From: Paracoccus luteus
GTDB lineage: Bacteria; Pseudomonadota; Alphaproteobacteria; Rhodobacterales; Rhodobacteraceae
Length of the DNA stretch: 64,000 bases
Assembly (NCBI RefSeq): GCF_004522155.1
Contig: NZ_SDEA01000007.1
Location: 89,153 to 153,152, forward strand
Direction: 5' to 3'
Numbering within the stretch: position 1 is the first letter of the stretch; the number at the start of each line of letters is the position of its first letter. The notes under the pieces were generated by a model. The model saw nothing but the letters and a program-made list of their open reading frames with translations, was not told the DNA's origin and searched no databases. A program made the position numbers and the translations under genes. This document shows, piece after piece, positions 7,163-15,881 of the stretch.

Positions 7163-8511
7163 TCACAGCAATCCGGCAACATGGCCCGGGCGGACAAAGG
7201 CTGCGGCGATGGCCAGACCGGCCGCCGCCGCCAGGATGTCGTGCAGCGGATCCCATGCCCCGTGCCGCCGCGCCAGCCACACCGTCGCCGGATAGGCCAG
7301 CACCGCCGCCAGCGCCTGTCCGGCCAGCCCGCCGGCCAGCCCCCATTCGCGCACGCCCAGCCAGAACAGCGTCAGGAACAGCACGGCGCGGATGACGGTC
7401 AGCGCAAAGAACCGGCGCGAATCGCCCGCGGCCAGCGCCGACTGGTCATAGGTGATCAGGATCAGCTGCGGGATCGTGGCGCAGGCGATCAGGCGCACCA
7501 GCCCGCCGGCGGCGGCATAGCGGTCGTCGTACAGCACCTCGACCAGCCACGGGCCCAGTGCCGCCATGACCGCCAGCGCCCCAAGGAACCCGGCGGTCAG
7601 CGCCATGCGGATGCGGCGGACGCGCAGGAAATTGTCGCGGCTGGCACCGGGGGGGATTCGCGATAGATCGGGATCATCACGCGCCAGATCACCGTCATCC
7701 CCATCTGCAGCGCGAAGCTGGCCAGAAAGAACGCGATGTTATAGATCCCCAGCCCGGTCAGGCTGAGGTATTTGCCCAGGATCGCCTTGTCGCCCTGCGC
7801 CAGGCCAAAGCCCACGATGGTGCTGGGAAAGATCCACTTGCCAAAGCCGATCATCTCGCGCGCGGCCGACGGATCCCAGTGAAAGCGGTTGCGGTTGCCC
7901 GGCAGCATCAGGTCTGCGGCCACGATCTTGATGACCGCGCCCAGCACCAGCGCGATGACCAGCGCCCAGGCCGACTGCATCACCGCGGCCAGCGCCACCG
8001 TCACCAGCGTCGTGACAAGCTGGCACAGCATCTCGATCCGGGTCAGGCGGCCCAGCTGCAGGTGCCGGTTCGCCTCCTCGATCTTGGTGGTCTGCAGCCC
8101 CCAGATGACCGAGGTGAAGCCCGCCACAGGCAGATACAGCGCCAGTTCCGGCACCTGATAGAACTGGGCCGCGGGCCAGGCCAGCGCGCAACAGGCCAGC
8201 CACAGCGCCACGCCGCGGATCGCCTGCAGGGTGAAGGCGGTGTTCAGGAAATCGGGGTCGTCGCCGCGCCTGCTTTGCAGCACCGCGGGCGTGATCCCCA
8301 CGTCGGAAAAGTTGTTCAGCCCCTGGATCATCACCATGATCAGCGCCATGACGCCGAACACCTCGGGGAAGAGCAGGCGGGTCAGCACAAGGTTCGACGC
8401 CAGCCGGATGCCCTGCCCCCCGAAGACGCCGACGATCGTCCACGCCGACCCGCGGGCCGCGCGGTGCAGCAGGCTTTGGCCCTGGCTCAGCCGGGTCAGT
8501 GCGGCGCGCAT
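7163..8511 (-). pseudogene. oligosaccharide flippase (Wzx/PST type), split by a frameshift
   Basis: Two adjoining frames together encode about 449 residues of a polytopic PST/MATE-like lipid-linked-oligosaccharide flippase. The N-terminal part (8511-7597) holds GSAWTIVGVFGGQGIRLA and about ten helices. The C-terminal part continues in another frame as DNFLRVRRIRMALTAGFLG to the stop at 7163. The switch lies in a run of seven G (plus strand, about 7649-7655). One extra base, or two fewer, would restore a single frame reading ESP(P)GASRDNF. It may be a true null, a slipped-strand phase switch or a sequencing error. It is the only flippase seen, and a working copy would be needed to export the repeat unit. 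The start is the ATG at 8511, 3 bp after the upstream stop. Confidence 0.78.
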
Positions 8512-8514
8512 GGA

Positions 8515-9429
8515 TCAGTCGGCGCCCGTGGACATGGCGGCCCAGATGCGGTCGGCGATGGATTCGTAACCCTGCGCGACCACCGGATCGATGCCGTCGG
8601 GCACGGCGAACCCGGCGGGCGGACGTTCGCCATAGATCGCCGCATAGGTCACCATCGCCGCCAGCAGATAGGTCGTGGCGGTCCCGTGGGGCGAGATGTC
8701 GGAATACAGCGCCTCGACCGGCAGCGCCGCCAGGTCGGGCTGCGTCAGCAGGTCGGCCATCACCCGGCTGACCGGGATCAGCCGGATGTCGCGGTCGGGC
8801 CGCTGGCGTTGCAGCGCCGCCACGAGATCACGGTTCCAGTCGTGGTAATCGCCCTTGGCAAAGCCGTGATAGCGCGCCATCTCGCGCGGGCGCGGCGGAA
8901 AGCGGCGCACCAGCGGCGTCATGTCCGGCCACCCCTCATAGATCCAGAACGGCGTGGCGGGGCTGGCCGCGGCCACCCAGTCCGTGACCGCAAGCACCGC
9001 ATCGACGGGCGATTCGCCGGACGGGTTGTCGCCCTGATAGGGACGCTCGGGCGACTGATAGTGGACGAAGTTCTCGGTATTCAGGATCACCAGGTCATAG
9101 CTGGCGGCGTCCAGCCGGCCCTCGCCCGAACTGACGCGCGCCGCCTCGGCAAAGCCCCAGTTGTTCACCGGCGGCAGGTCGGCCGAGAACTGGCGCGGAA
9201 AGCCCCAGACGCCGTCCACCGCAAAGGACTTGCCCGCATGGCGCGCCATCAGCGCCAGCCAGTGCGGAACGGCGGTCGTGTCGCTGTCGGTCAGGTGATG
9301 GATCAGGCTGTTGCCGAAAAACAGCACCCGCGCCTGGTCGCGCACCGGCCACGGGTCGGCTGCGGCGGGTGCGGCCGCCGCCATCAGCATCATCGCCGCG
9401 ATCACGCGGCGCAGTCGCGGCAGTCGCAT
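8515..9429 (-). CDS. secreted SGNH/GDSL-like protein of the polysaccharide locus
   Basis: The 304-residue product begins with a signal peptide (about residues 1-24, ending AAPAAA). It then shows an SGNH-like block VLFFGNSLIHHL near residue 35 and a late YSDISPHGT that could supply the Asp-His part of a triad. The GNSL motif replaces the classical GDSL, so the nucleophile is the Ser after Asn. The region between is not diagnostic to me. A periplasmic esterase or acyltransferase acting on the polymer fits the context. The gene stops 3 bp before the flippase ATG, and GGGGG precedes its own ATG. Confidence 0.6.
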   Translation of the reverse strand: MRLPRLRRVIAAMMLMAAAAPAAADPWPVRDQARVLFFGNSLIHHLTDSDTTAVPHWLALMARHAGKSFAVDGVWGFPRQFSADLPPVNNWGFAEAARVSSGEGRLDAASYDLVILNTENFVHYQSPERPYQGDNPSGESPVDAVLAVTDWVAAASPATPFWIYEGWPDMTPLVRRFPPRPREMARYHGFAKGDYHDWNRDLVAALQRQRPDRDIRLIPVSRVMADLLTQPDLAALPVEALYSDISPHGTATTYLLAAMVTYAAIYGERPPAGFAVPDGIDPVVAQGYESIADRIWAAMSTGAD

Positions 9430-9496
9430 CTGACCCCCATCGCAGGCTGTCCATCCATGTCGGCCCCCGATAGCACGGCCGGGCCCGGTCCTGCCA

Positions 9497-10342
9497 TCAC
9501 AACCGTCGCGGCGGCGCCGGGAAACGCATCAAAAGCAAATCTTTGATCCGCTGCGCCGCGCCGCGCGGGGGCAGACGCTGCTCGTCCCGGACGAAGACCG
9601 CGTTGTGCAGCGCCGGGTCGTTGTCCATCGCCAGCCTTGCGCCCCAGACCGCCGCCACCGCCGGGTCCAGCGCGCCGGGCACGCCGATGCGGGTGTTCAT
9701 CACCCCCGGCAGCCATTCGCTGACGACGATGCCGGGCAGGCGGTGCCGCGTCTCGGCGGCGATGGCGCGGGTCAGGGCGCGCACCCCCGCCTTGCTGACG
9801 CTATAGCCGAGGCTGCCGGTCAGCGGCTCGTCGCCGGCAAAGCTGCTGACGTTGACGATCCGGCCGGTGCCGCGCGCCGCCATTCCCGGCAGGACCGCGC
9901 TGGTCGTGGTGACATAGCCGTCAAGGTTGATCGCGATCTCGTCGATCACGTCCTCGGCCGGGGCGGACAGGAAATCATGCCGCGGATAGACGGCGGCGTT
10001 GTTGATCAGGATGGCGACGGGACCGATGCGCTGTTCCACGTCCGCCACGATGTCGCGCATCCGCTGCGCGTCGCGGACATCGCCTGCAAGGTCGTGGAAC
10101 CGCCCGTCGGCGCACAGCGCGCCCGTCGCGGCCAGCGCGTCGGCCCGCCGCGCGATGCCGGCGACGATCACGCCGCGGTCGGTCAGCTCGACCGCCAGCG
10201 CCCGGCCCAGCCCGGCGCTGGCGCCCGTCACGATCGCGACGCGACCATCGGCGATCCTGTGAGCCGCAGGCGGGGTCCGGCTTGTCACGCTGCGCGCGGC
10301 GGGCGGCCCGGTCTGCGGCTTCCTCTCTCGAATCTCCTCCAC
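9497..10342 (-). CDS. short-chain dehydrogenase/reductase
   Basis: The 281-residue product is a classical SDR. It has TGASAGLGRAL (NAD(P) binding) at about residues 39-49, a conserved ILINNAA at about 112-118, and the catalytic Ser in VNVSS with YSVSK further on. A polar N-terminal extension of about 30 residues precedes the fold. Start GTG at 10342 has GAGGTGGAAGC in front. It follows the GMC oxidoreductase gene by 15 bp, so the two may act in sequence to oxidise and reduce a sugar or polyol precursor. The substrate is not evident. Confidence 0.8.
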   Translation of the reverse strand: MEEIRERKPQTGPPAARSVTSRTPPAAHRIADGRVAIVTGASAGLGRALAVELTDRGVIVAGIARRADALAATGALCADGRFHDLAGDVRDAQRMRDIVADVEQRIGPVAILINNAAVYPRHDFLSAPAEDVIDEIAINLDGYVTTTSAVLPGMAARGTGRIVNVSSFAGDEPLTGSLGYSVSKAGVRALTRAIAAETRHRLPGIVVSEWLPGVMNTRIGVPGALDPAVAAVWGARLAMDNDPALHNAVFVRDEQRLPPRGAAQRIKDLLLMRFPAPPRRL

Positions 10343-10357
10343 GCTTCCACCTCGTTG

Positions 10358-11941
10358 CTAGCGTTCTGCTTGCTGCCCCAGCCTGCGGACGATCACATCG
10401 GCGACGCGCAGGGCGTTCGCGGCAATGGTCAGGCTGGGGTTCACCCCCGTCGAAGTCGGCATGAACGACGAATCTGCCACGAAAAGGTTATCCACGCCAT
10501 GCGCCTTGCAGTCGCGGTCCAGCACGCCCCGGCGGGGATCGTCCGAAAACCGCAGCGTGCCGCAGGGGTGCGCCAGATTCAGTTCCGGCTGCAGCGACAG
10601 GAACAGTGACCGGATGCCCCGCAGGCCCTTGCGGATGCAACGCCGGAACAGGGCGCGGCGTTCGCGCAGTTCGTCCGAAATCCGATAAACAAAGGTGAAC
10701 GCGTCGGGGTGGGCCGGATCATAGGTCAGGCGGTTCTCGTCTAGCGGCAGGTCTTCCAGGATGCCGACAAAGATCCGCGCCTCGCCCAGCAGGCGCGCGG
10801 CGATCAGCGCGGGGATGCGCGTGAACTCGCGCCCCGGCCGGAAATGCCGCAGGACCGAGCCGTCATAGCGCCCGTTCAGCAGATGGACGATGTTGCCATA
10901 GTTGGCCGGCAGGCCCAGCGACTGGAACAGCCCCAGCCTGCGGCCGTCATGGGAATAAAAGTCCCGCAGGCACAGCGTCTTGGCCGGGCCGGTGCGGTCC
11001 AGCCCGCGCGGCGGCCACAGCGCCACCCGCTCGCCCAGATGGAACATCAGCCCGCGCCCGACCAGCCCGCTGTCGTTCGCGCAGCCCTGCGGCCACTGTT
11101 CCGACGCCGAGGCCAGCAGCAGATGCGGCGACCCCAGCGCCCCTGCGGCCAGCACAAAGGCGCGGGCGCGCAGGGTCACGGGTTCGCCCTCGCATTCCGC
11201 TTGCACATGGGTCACGCGGTCGGGGCCGCCGCAGATGCGGCGCACGACGGTGTCGCCCAGAAACACCGCCCGGCCGGTGGCCAGAGCCGGTTCCACCCCG
11301 GCCGACCGCCCGTCCTGCTTGCAGTCGCGCGGGCATTTGTGGCCGATGCATTCCATGCAGCCCGGCCCGCCCCGGATGGCAAGATGGGTGCGATAGGGGT
11401 GCAGCCCGCCCGCCTGCATCCGTGCCACCAGCCCGGTTTCGGCCGGCGACAGCGGCGGCGGCTGGCGCAGGGGCGCGACGGGGTCGGGGCGCAGCGGGTC
11501 TGGCGTGCCCGACAGCGCCATCAGGGTCTGCGCGCGATCGAACCAGGGGCGGAACTCGTCATGGCCCACGGGCCAGCCGCCGGTCGGATGCGGCATCGCG
11601 GGGGTCGATTCCAGGTCGTGCCGCTCGGGCCGCTCGAGCGAGGCGGCGTAAAAGACCGAGGTGCCCCCCGGCCCCGTCCCCTGCATCGCGTAGTCGGTGA
11701 CGGGCTTGCCGTCGAAACTGCCGCGCAGCCGCGTGGGCCAGCAACCATAGGCGGTGCGGGCGAACGGATCGCCCTCGGGGCAGTCCAGCCCGTTGACCGC
11801 CTGACGCGGACCCTCGCGGCCGCGATCCACGAACAGCACCGACAACCCCGCCTCGGCCAGCGCGCGGCCGCACAGGCCGCCGCCCAGCCCGGCGCCGATC
11901 ACGACGACGTCCCAGATCCGGTCTTCCGCGGCGGTGTTCAT
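10358..11941 (-). CDS. GMC-family FAD-dependent oxidoreductase with a Cys cluster
   Basis: The 527-residue product starts with a dinucleotide-binding fold, VVVIGAGLGGGLCGRALAEAG, and ends with a GMC_oxred_C-like segment holding LFVADSSFMPTSTGVNPSLT. It therefore oxidises an alcohol, sugar or polyol using FAD. Odd for the family is a Cys cluster CMECIGHKCPRDC (about residues 197-209), which could bind an iron-sulfur centre or a metal, as in some flavoproteins linked to membrane electron transfer. The ATG at 11941 overlaps the acyltransferase stop by 4 bp. The neighbouring SDR suggests a redox step on a sugar constituent, but this is inference. Confidence 0.8.
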   Translation of the reverse strand: MNTAAEDRIWDVVVIGAGLGGGLCGRALAEAGLSVLFVDRGREGPRQAVNGLDCPEGDPFARTAYGCWPTRLRGSFDGKPVTDYAMQGTGPGGTSVFYAASLERPERHDLESTPAMPHPTGGWPVGHDEFRPWFDRAQTLMALSGTPDPLRPDPVAPLRQPPPLSPAETGLVARMQAGGLHPYRTHLAIRGGPGCMECIGHKCPRDCKQDGRSAGVEPALATGRAVFLGDTVVRRICGGPDRVTHVQAECEGEPVTLRARAFVLAAGALGSPHLLLASASEQWPQGCANDSGLVGRGLMFHLGERVALWPPRGLDRTGPAKTLCLRDFYSHDGRRLGLFQSLGLPANYGNIVHLLNGRYDGSVLRHFRPGREFTRIPALIAARLLGEARIFVGILEDLPLDENRLTYDPAHPDAFTFVYRISDELRERRALFRRCIRKGLRGIRSLFLSLQPELNLAHPCGTLRFSDDPRRGVLDRDCKAHGVDNLFVADSSFMPTSTGVNPSLTIAANALRVADVIVRRLGQQAER

Positions 11942-14232
11942 TCAGGAATATCCTTTTGCACCCACAGCGGCGCGAAAATATCGGCAAGGCCGCGCGCGCC
12001 GGTGTTGGTCAAGTGGTTGTTGTCGAAATAGACGGGCGAGGGTTGTTCCGGGTCGGGGCTGGTGCCCAGCGCAAGGCATTGTTGCGCATCGCACAGCCCG
12101 GACCACGGGTCCAGGATCGCGACCCGCCCCGCGGCCTCGGCCGCGCGGAACGGGGCGAAGCCGGCGGCGTCGCGCGCCTCGGCCTCGGGCCTTTGCACCG
12201 ACAGCGCGTCGGGCGCCACGGGGGCACCGCGCGCCATCGCGCGCGCAACCTCGGCCGAGCGATAGCGGGGCAGTTCCGGCACCTGCCGCAGGACGAACAC
12301 CCGCCGCCCCGGCGCGGCCAGCGCATCCAGCGTCCCGGCGACGGCGGCGGGATAGGGCGCGTCGCCCGCCTGCCCGTCCATCTGCTTGTCCGCCTGCGCC
12401 GCCGCCTGTTCGTCCGCCCGCGCCCTCTCCTGCGCCGCCGCCTGTTCGTCCGCCTGCGCCCTCTCCTGCTCCGCCGCCTGCCCGCCCGCCTGCGCCTCTG
12501 CCCGCCCGTCCGCTTGCGCCCCTGCCTGCGCACCGGCCGGCCCTTCTGCCTGCGCCGCCGCCTGCCCGTCCGCTTGCGCGCCCGTTTGCCCTTCAGCCCG
12601 CGCCAGCGCGCCCGGCCGTGCCGCCGCCTGCCCGTCCGCTTGCGTCCCTGCCTGCCCTTCCGACTGCGCCGACAGCACGATGCGGTTATGCGCGTCCACC
12701 CCGCTGCCGGCGCCGGTGGCGTAATAGCTCCACCGCCCGACCAGCAGGATCGTGGGGATGTCGGTCGCCGCGATCCCCTCGGCGATCTGGCGGTTGTCGG
12801 CGGAACAGGCGGCATCCTCGGCGCGGGTGGCGGCCGTCTCGCGCTTGTCGACGCCGAACAGCGGCGGGCAGCCCGCGTGCCAGATCAGCAGGGTGGGAAC
12901 CCCGGCGTGGTGGGCGGCGTCGTCCAGCCCCTCCTTGATGGCGCGCAGGTGCGAATCGCCCCAGGCCAGCACCTGCGGCGGGCCGTCCGGTCCCAGGGCG
13001 CAGACCTCGACCCCCGCCCAGGGGCCATCGGCCTGCGTGGTGCAGCGCGACCAGTCCTGGATGAAATCCTGCGCCGCGGCGGCATGGACCAGCACCTGCG
13101 GGGACCAGCGGCCGGGCAGACCCGCGCGCAGATAGGGCCACGCCCCCAGCGCGACCAGTCCCGCCATGCTGGCGGCCACGCCCGCGACCAGCGCCCGGCG
13201 CGGCAGCAGGCCGGGGTCGCGCGCCGGGCGTTCGACGAACCGCCACGACAGCCACCCCAGCGCAAAGGACAGGGCGATCAGCCCGGCGCGGGTCGGCGCC
13301 GACAGATCCGGCCCCAGCACGAACAGCGCAAGGCTGCGGACCGGCCAGTGCCACAGATACAGCGAATACGAGATCAGCCCGACCATCACCATCGGCCGCG
13401 TCGCCAGCAGGCGGTTGACCGGATTGTCGTCGCGCCCGTTCAGGATCAGCAGCACTGTCCCCGCGACCGGCACCATCGCCACCCAGCCCGGAAAGCCCGC
13501 GCCGGGGCGGATCAGCACGACCGCCGCAACGACCAGCGCCAGCCCCGCCGCCGACACCGGCCAGCCCAGCCGCGCCGGGCGCGCGTGCTGGTCGCGCACC
13601 GCCAGCAGGACGCCGGCCAACAGCTCCCACGCGCGGAAGGGGAACAGATAGAACGCCGCGACGTGATGGCTGCGGGTGGCGATGACCGACCCGGCCAGCG
13701 ATGCCACGGCAAAGCCCGCCAGCACCGCCAGCGCAATGCGCGGCCGGCGCGCCAGCGCCAGCAGCAGCAGCGGCAGGACGACGTAGAACTGCTCTTCCAG
13801 CGACAGCGACCACATGTGCAGCAGCGGCTTTTCCTCGGCCGAGGCGTCGAAATAGCCCGCCTGCCGGAACTGGTGGATGTTCGCGGCGAACACCGTCGCC
13901 GCGATCAGCGACTTGCCCAGTTCGCGGAAATCATGGGGCAGCAGCACGGCATAGCCGACCGCCCACACCGCCAGCGCCATCACCGACCAGGCGGGGGCAA
14001 GACGGCGAAAGCGGCGCAGCCAGAACCGGCCCAGCGAGATGCGGCCGCTGTCCGCGGCCTCGCGCCACAGGATCGCACCGATCAGATAGCCCGAGATGAC
14101 GAAGAACACGTCCACGCCGACGAACCCGCCGCCCAGCCCCGGCACGCCGAAGTGATACAGCACCACGGCCAGCACCGCGACGGCGCGCAGCCCGTCGATC
14201 TCGGGGCGATAGGTCAGCGATGCCGGATTCAC
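11938..14232 (-). CDS. acyltransferase-3/SGNH protein (OafA-like) with low-complexity insert
   Basis: The 764-residue protein has an N-terminal acyltransferase-3 domain (about 1-340). It starts with YRPEIDGLRAVAVLAVVLYHFG and has SGYLIGAIL and about ten helices. A C-terminal SGNH domain follows (WGDSHLR near 420, DNNHLTNTG near the end). Such enzymes move acetyl or other acyl groups onto surface polysaccharides. Unusual is a stretch of about 100 residues (about 522-624) made almost only of Ala, Gln, Gly, Glu, Asp and Arg, lying inside the SGNH domain and containing 12-residue tandem repeats. It is probably a flexible, expandable spacer. Start GTG at 14232 lies 40 bp after the polymerase stop. 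Its TGA overlaps the next gene's ATG. Confidence 0.86.
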   Translation of the reverse strand: MNPASLTYRPEIDGLRAVAVLAVVLYHFGVPGLGGGFVGVDVFFVISGYLIGAILWREAADSGRISLGRFWLRRFRRLAPAWSVMALAVWAVGYAVLLPHDFRELGKSLIAATVFAANIHQFRQAGYFDASAEEKPLLHMWSLSLEEQFYVVLPLLLLALARRPRIALAVLAGFAVASLAGSVIATRSHHVAAFYLFPFRAWELLAGVLLAVRDQHARPARLGWPVSAAGLALVVAAVVLIRPGAGFPGWVAMVPVAGTVLLILNGRDDNPVNRLLATRPMVMVGLISYSLYLWHWPVRSLALFVLGPDLSAPTRAGLIALSFALGWLSWRFVERPARDPGLLPRRALVAGVAASMAGLVALGAWPYLRAGLPGRWSPQVLVHAAAAQDFIQDWSRCTTQADGPWAGVEVCALGPDGPPQVLAWGDSHLRAIKEGLDDAAHHAGVPTLLIWHAGCPPLFGVDKRETAATRAEDAACSADNRQIAEGIAATDIPTILLVGRWSYYATGAGSGVDAHNRIVLSAQSEGQAGTQADGQAAARPGALARAEGQTGAQADGQAAAQAEGPAGAQAGAQADGRAEAQAGGQAAEQERAQADEQAAAQERARADEQAAAQADKQMDGQAGDAPYPAAVAGTLDALAAPGRRVFVLRQVPELPRYRSAEVARAMARGAPVAPDALSVQRPEAEARDAAGFAPFRAAEAAGRVAILDPWSGLCDAQQCLALGTSPDPEQPSPVYFDNNHLTNTGARGLADIFAPLWVQKDIPE
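12361..12668. repeat. intragenic tandem repeat in the acyltransferase gene
   Basis: The stretch consists of variants of a CCGCCTGCCCGTCCGCTTGC-like theme. Two adjacent 36-bp copies (12395-12430 and 12431-12466) differ at one base and encode ERARADEQAAAQ and ERAQADEQAAAQ. All units keep the reading frame, since periods are multiples of three. Slippage could change the spacer length without destroying the protein. Confidence 0.75.
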
Positions 14233-14272
14233 GCGGACGCTCTGCCCAGGGGGGCCGCCGCCGGGGCGGGCA

Positions 14273-15685
14273 TCATGACAGGATCACCCGCATCGGCGCG
14301 GGCCGCGCGTGCGGGGTGGCGGCCGCGGCGGCGGGTCCGCCCTCGGCCTGCCGCCGCGCGGCCCAGCCGGCCAGCACCCCGGCCGAGATCCAGGTCAGCG
14401 AGGTCAGGGTCGAGTTGGGGATCAGGTCGACCATGTTCGCCGCCACGATCAGCGCCAGCCCCGCCGCCGCCGCGTCCGACGACGAGGCCGTCGCCCGCGC
14501 CGCCCGTGCCGCGCGCACCACCGACCCCGTCAGCAGCAGGAATGTCGCGGCAAAGCTGATCAGCCCCCCGGCCGACATCTGCACGATCCAGCGCCCGTCC
14601 GTGACCGTGGTGACGCGGCCGCTGAAGGGATCGACCTCGTGGTTGCGGTTCCACCCGCCCCAGCCGGTCAGCGGTTTTTCGGCGGCGCGGGCCAGCAGCA
14701 CGTCCTCGTTCATCAGGCGGAACTCCAGCGATCCGCCGCGGTCGGTGTCCAGCCCCATGACAAAGTCGCTGACCGCCCGGACCGGGATCGCATCCAGCCA
14801 GCGCAGCAGCGGATAGAACAGCACCGCCACCGCCAGCACCACGGCCACCCGGAACTGGACGCGGGGCGGCGCCAGCAGGATCAGCGGCACCAGAAGGAAC
14901 GCATAAAGGATCGAGGCAAGGCTTTTGCACAGCACCAGCAGGATCAGCAGCCCGACGAGAATCCACAGGCGGCGCCCGCGCAGGGCGTCGGCCGCGCGGT
15001 CGCGCAGCCGCGTCGCCGCCGCCAGCACCGCCGAGGACGCAAAGATCGCGACCCACAGCCCGTGCGACAGGAACACCATCGGCCTGAACCCGCCATAGCG
15101 CATCATCTGGCCGAAATCATGGGCAAAGAACCCATAGACCCAGACGTTGATCTGCGGGCTCAGCCGGATTTCCAGCAGCATCAGCGGCGCATAGGCCAGC
15201 GCCCCCAGCACCAGCGCCCGCAGCCAGGCCCGCAACGCCCGCGGCGACGACAGCACCAGATAGCCAAGGATGAACGGGATCATCTCGATCGCCGCCGCGA
15301 TGGAGCCGGTGAACCCGTCATAGGGGCCCATCGCGCGGCGATAGCTGACGCCCTCGACCAGCGGCTCGGTGTTGGCCATCGCGGTCAGCGCGGGCGACAG
15401 GATCGCCATCGCCAGCATCGCCTTGACCCAGGCGGGCATGGCCGGGGCGGGACCGGCGTCGCCCGTGCCCACGGTCAGCACCCCCGCCAGCGCCGCCAGC
15501 GCCGCGACCGAGTTCTTGTCCAGCAGCGGCACCATCGGCAGGTCGATCCCGACCAGCGGCGGCAGCGCCAGATACCCGCCGAGGATCGTCCAGATGACCG
15601 CATTGGCGCGGTCCAGCCGCGAAAACAGCAGCGCCGCCACCGCCGGCCACAATGTCAGGACGATCAAGCCCAGCGGCGAATGCAC
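14273..15685 (-). CDS. polysaccharide polymerase/O-antigen-ligase-like membrane protein
   Basis: The 470-residue product is a very hydrophobic protein with about 10-12 helices. A large periplasmic loop lies late in the chain (around GWGGWNRNHEVDPFSG), which is the layout of Wzy polymerases and WaaL-type ligases. In this locus polymerisation of the repeat unit is the likelier role. The frame is open to 15892, but I start at GTG 15685, which has AAGGGGG upstream and begins right before the first helix. It is the first gene of the minus-strand block and diverges from the co-polymerase genes. Family sequence conservation is low, so the split between Wzy and ligase is uncertain. Confidence 0.72.
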   Translation of the reverse strand: MHSPLGLIVLTLWPAVAALLFSRLDRANAVIWTILGGYLALPPLVGIDLPMVPLLDKNSVAALAALAGVLTVGTGDAGPAPAMPAWVKAMLAMAILSPALTAMANTEPLVEGVSYRRAMGPYDGFTGSIAAAIEMIPFILGYLVLSSPRALRAWLRALVLGALAYAPLMLLEIRLSPQINVWVYGFFAHDFGQMMRYGGFRPMVFLSHGLWVAIFASSAVLAAATRLRDRAADALRGRRLWILVGLLILLVLCKSLASILYAFLLVPLILLAPPRVQFRVAVVLAVAVLFYPLLRWLDAIPVRAVSDFVMGLDTDRGGSLEFRLMNEDVLLARAAEKPLTGWGGWNRNHEVDPFSGRVTTVTDGRWIVQMSAGGLISFAATFLLLTGSVVRAARAARATASSSDAAAAGLALIVAANMVDLIPNSTLTSLTWISAGVLAGWAARRQAEGGPAAAAATPHARPAPMRVILS

Positions 15686-15704
15686 CCGTGCCCCCTTTTT
15701 CCGA

Positions 15705-15758
15705 AGCCTGCAGCATAGGGGCCGCAGGCCCGGCGGCAAGCCTGTCCGAAAAGACAGG
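15705..15758 (-). promoter_or_regulatory. promoter and palindromic operator of the polymerase gene
   Basis: Toward the polymerase gene there is the palindrome GCCTGTC-N6-GACAGGC (arms 15740-15746 and 15753-15759), then TTGCCG, a 16-base spacer and TATGCT, about 20-25 bases before the GTG. The core CTGTC-N6-GACAG and its place next to the -35 match the VPEID-CTERM promoter at 7114-7157. A second small palindrome (GGGC-GAAAAT-GCCC, 15761-15774) lies beside it. Confidence 0.45.
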
Positions 15759-15827
15759 CCGGGCGAAAATGCCCAGCATTTGTTCGACATAAACGCCCCA
15801 AGCGGGGCCGCATTCACGCAATCGTCG

Positions 15828-15855
15828 TTGAGACGGCGGCAAAGACGCGTAATAT
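15828..15855 (+). promoter_or_regulatory. promoter of the plus-strand polysaccharide block
   Basis: TTGAGA (15828-15833), a 16-base spacer and TAATAT (15850-15855) form a plausible sigma-70-type promoter, 26 bases ahead of the GTG start at 15882. The CTGTC palindrome lies about 70 bases upstream, so one regulator could act on both divergent units. Confidence 0.4.
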
Positions 15856-15881
15856 TCCAGACGAAACAGACCGGGGACATC

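Noticed and set aside
11956..14559. 867-codon plus-strand ORF
   Set aside because: Antisense to the acyltransferase gene; no domains, biased composition.
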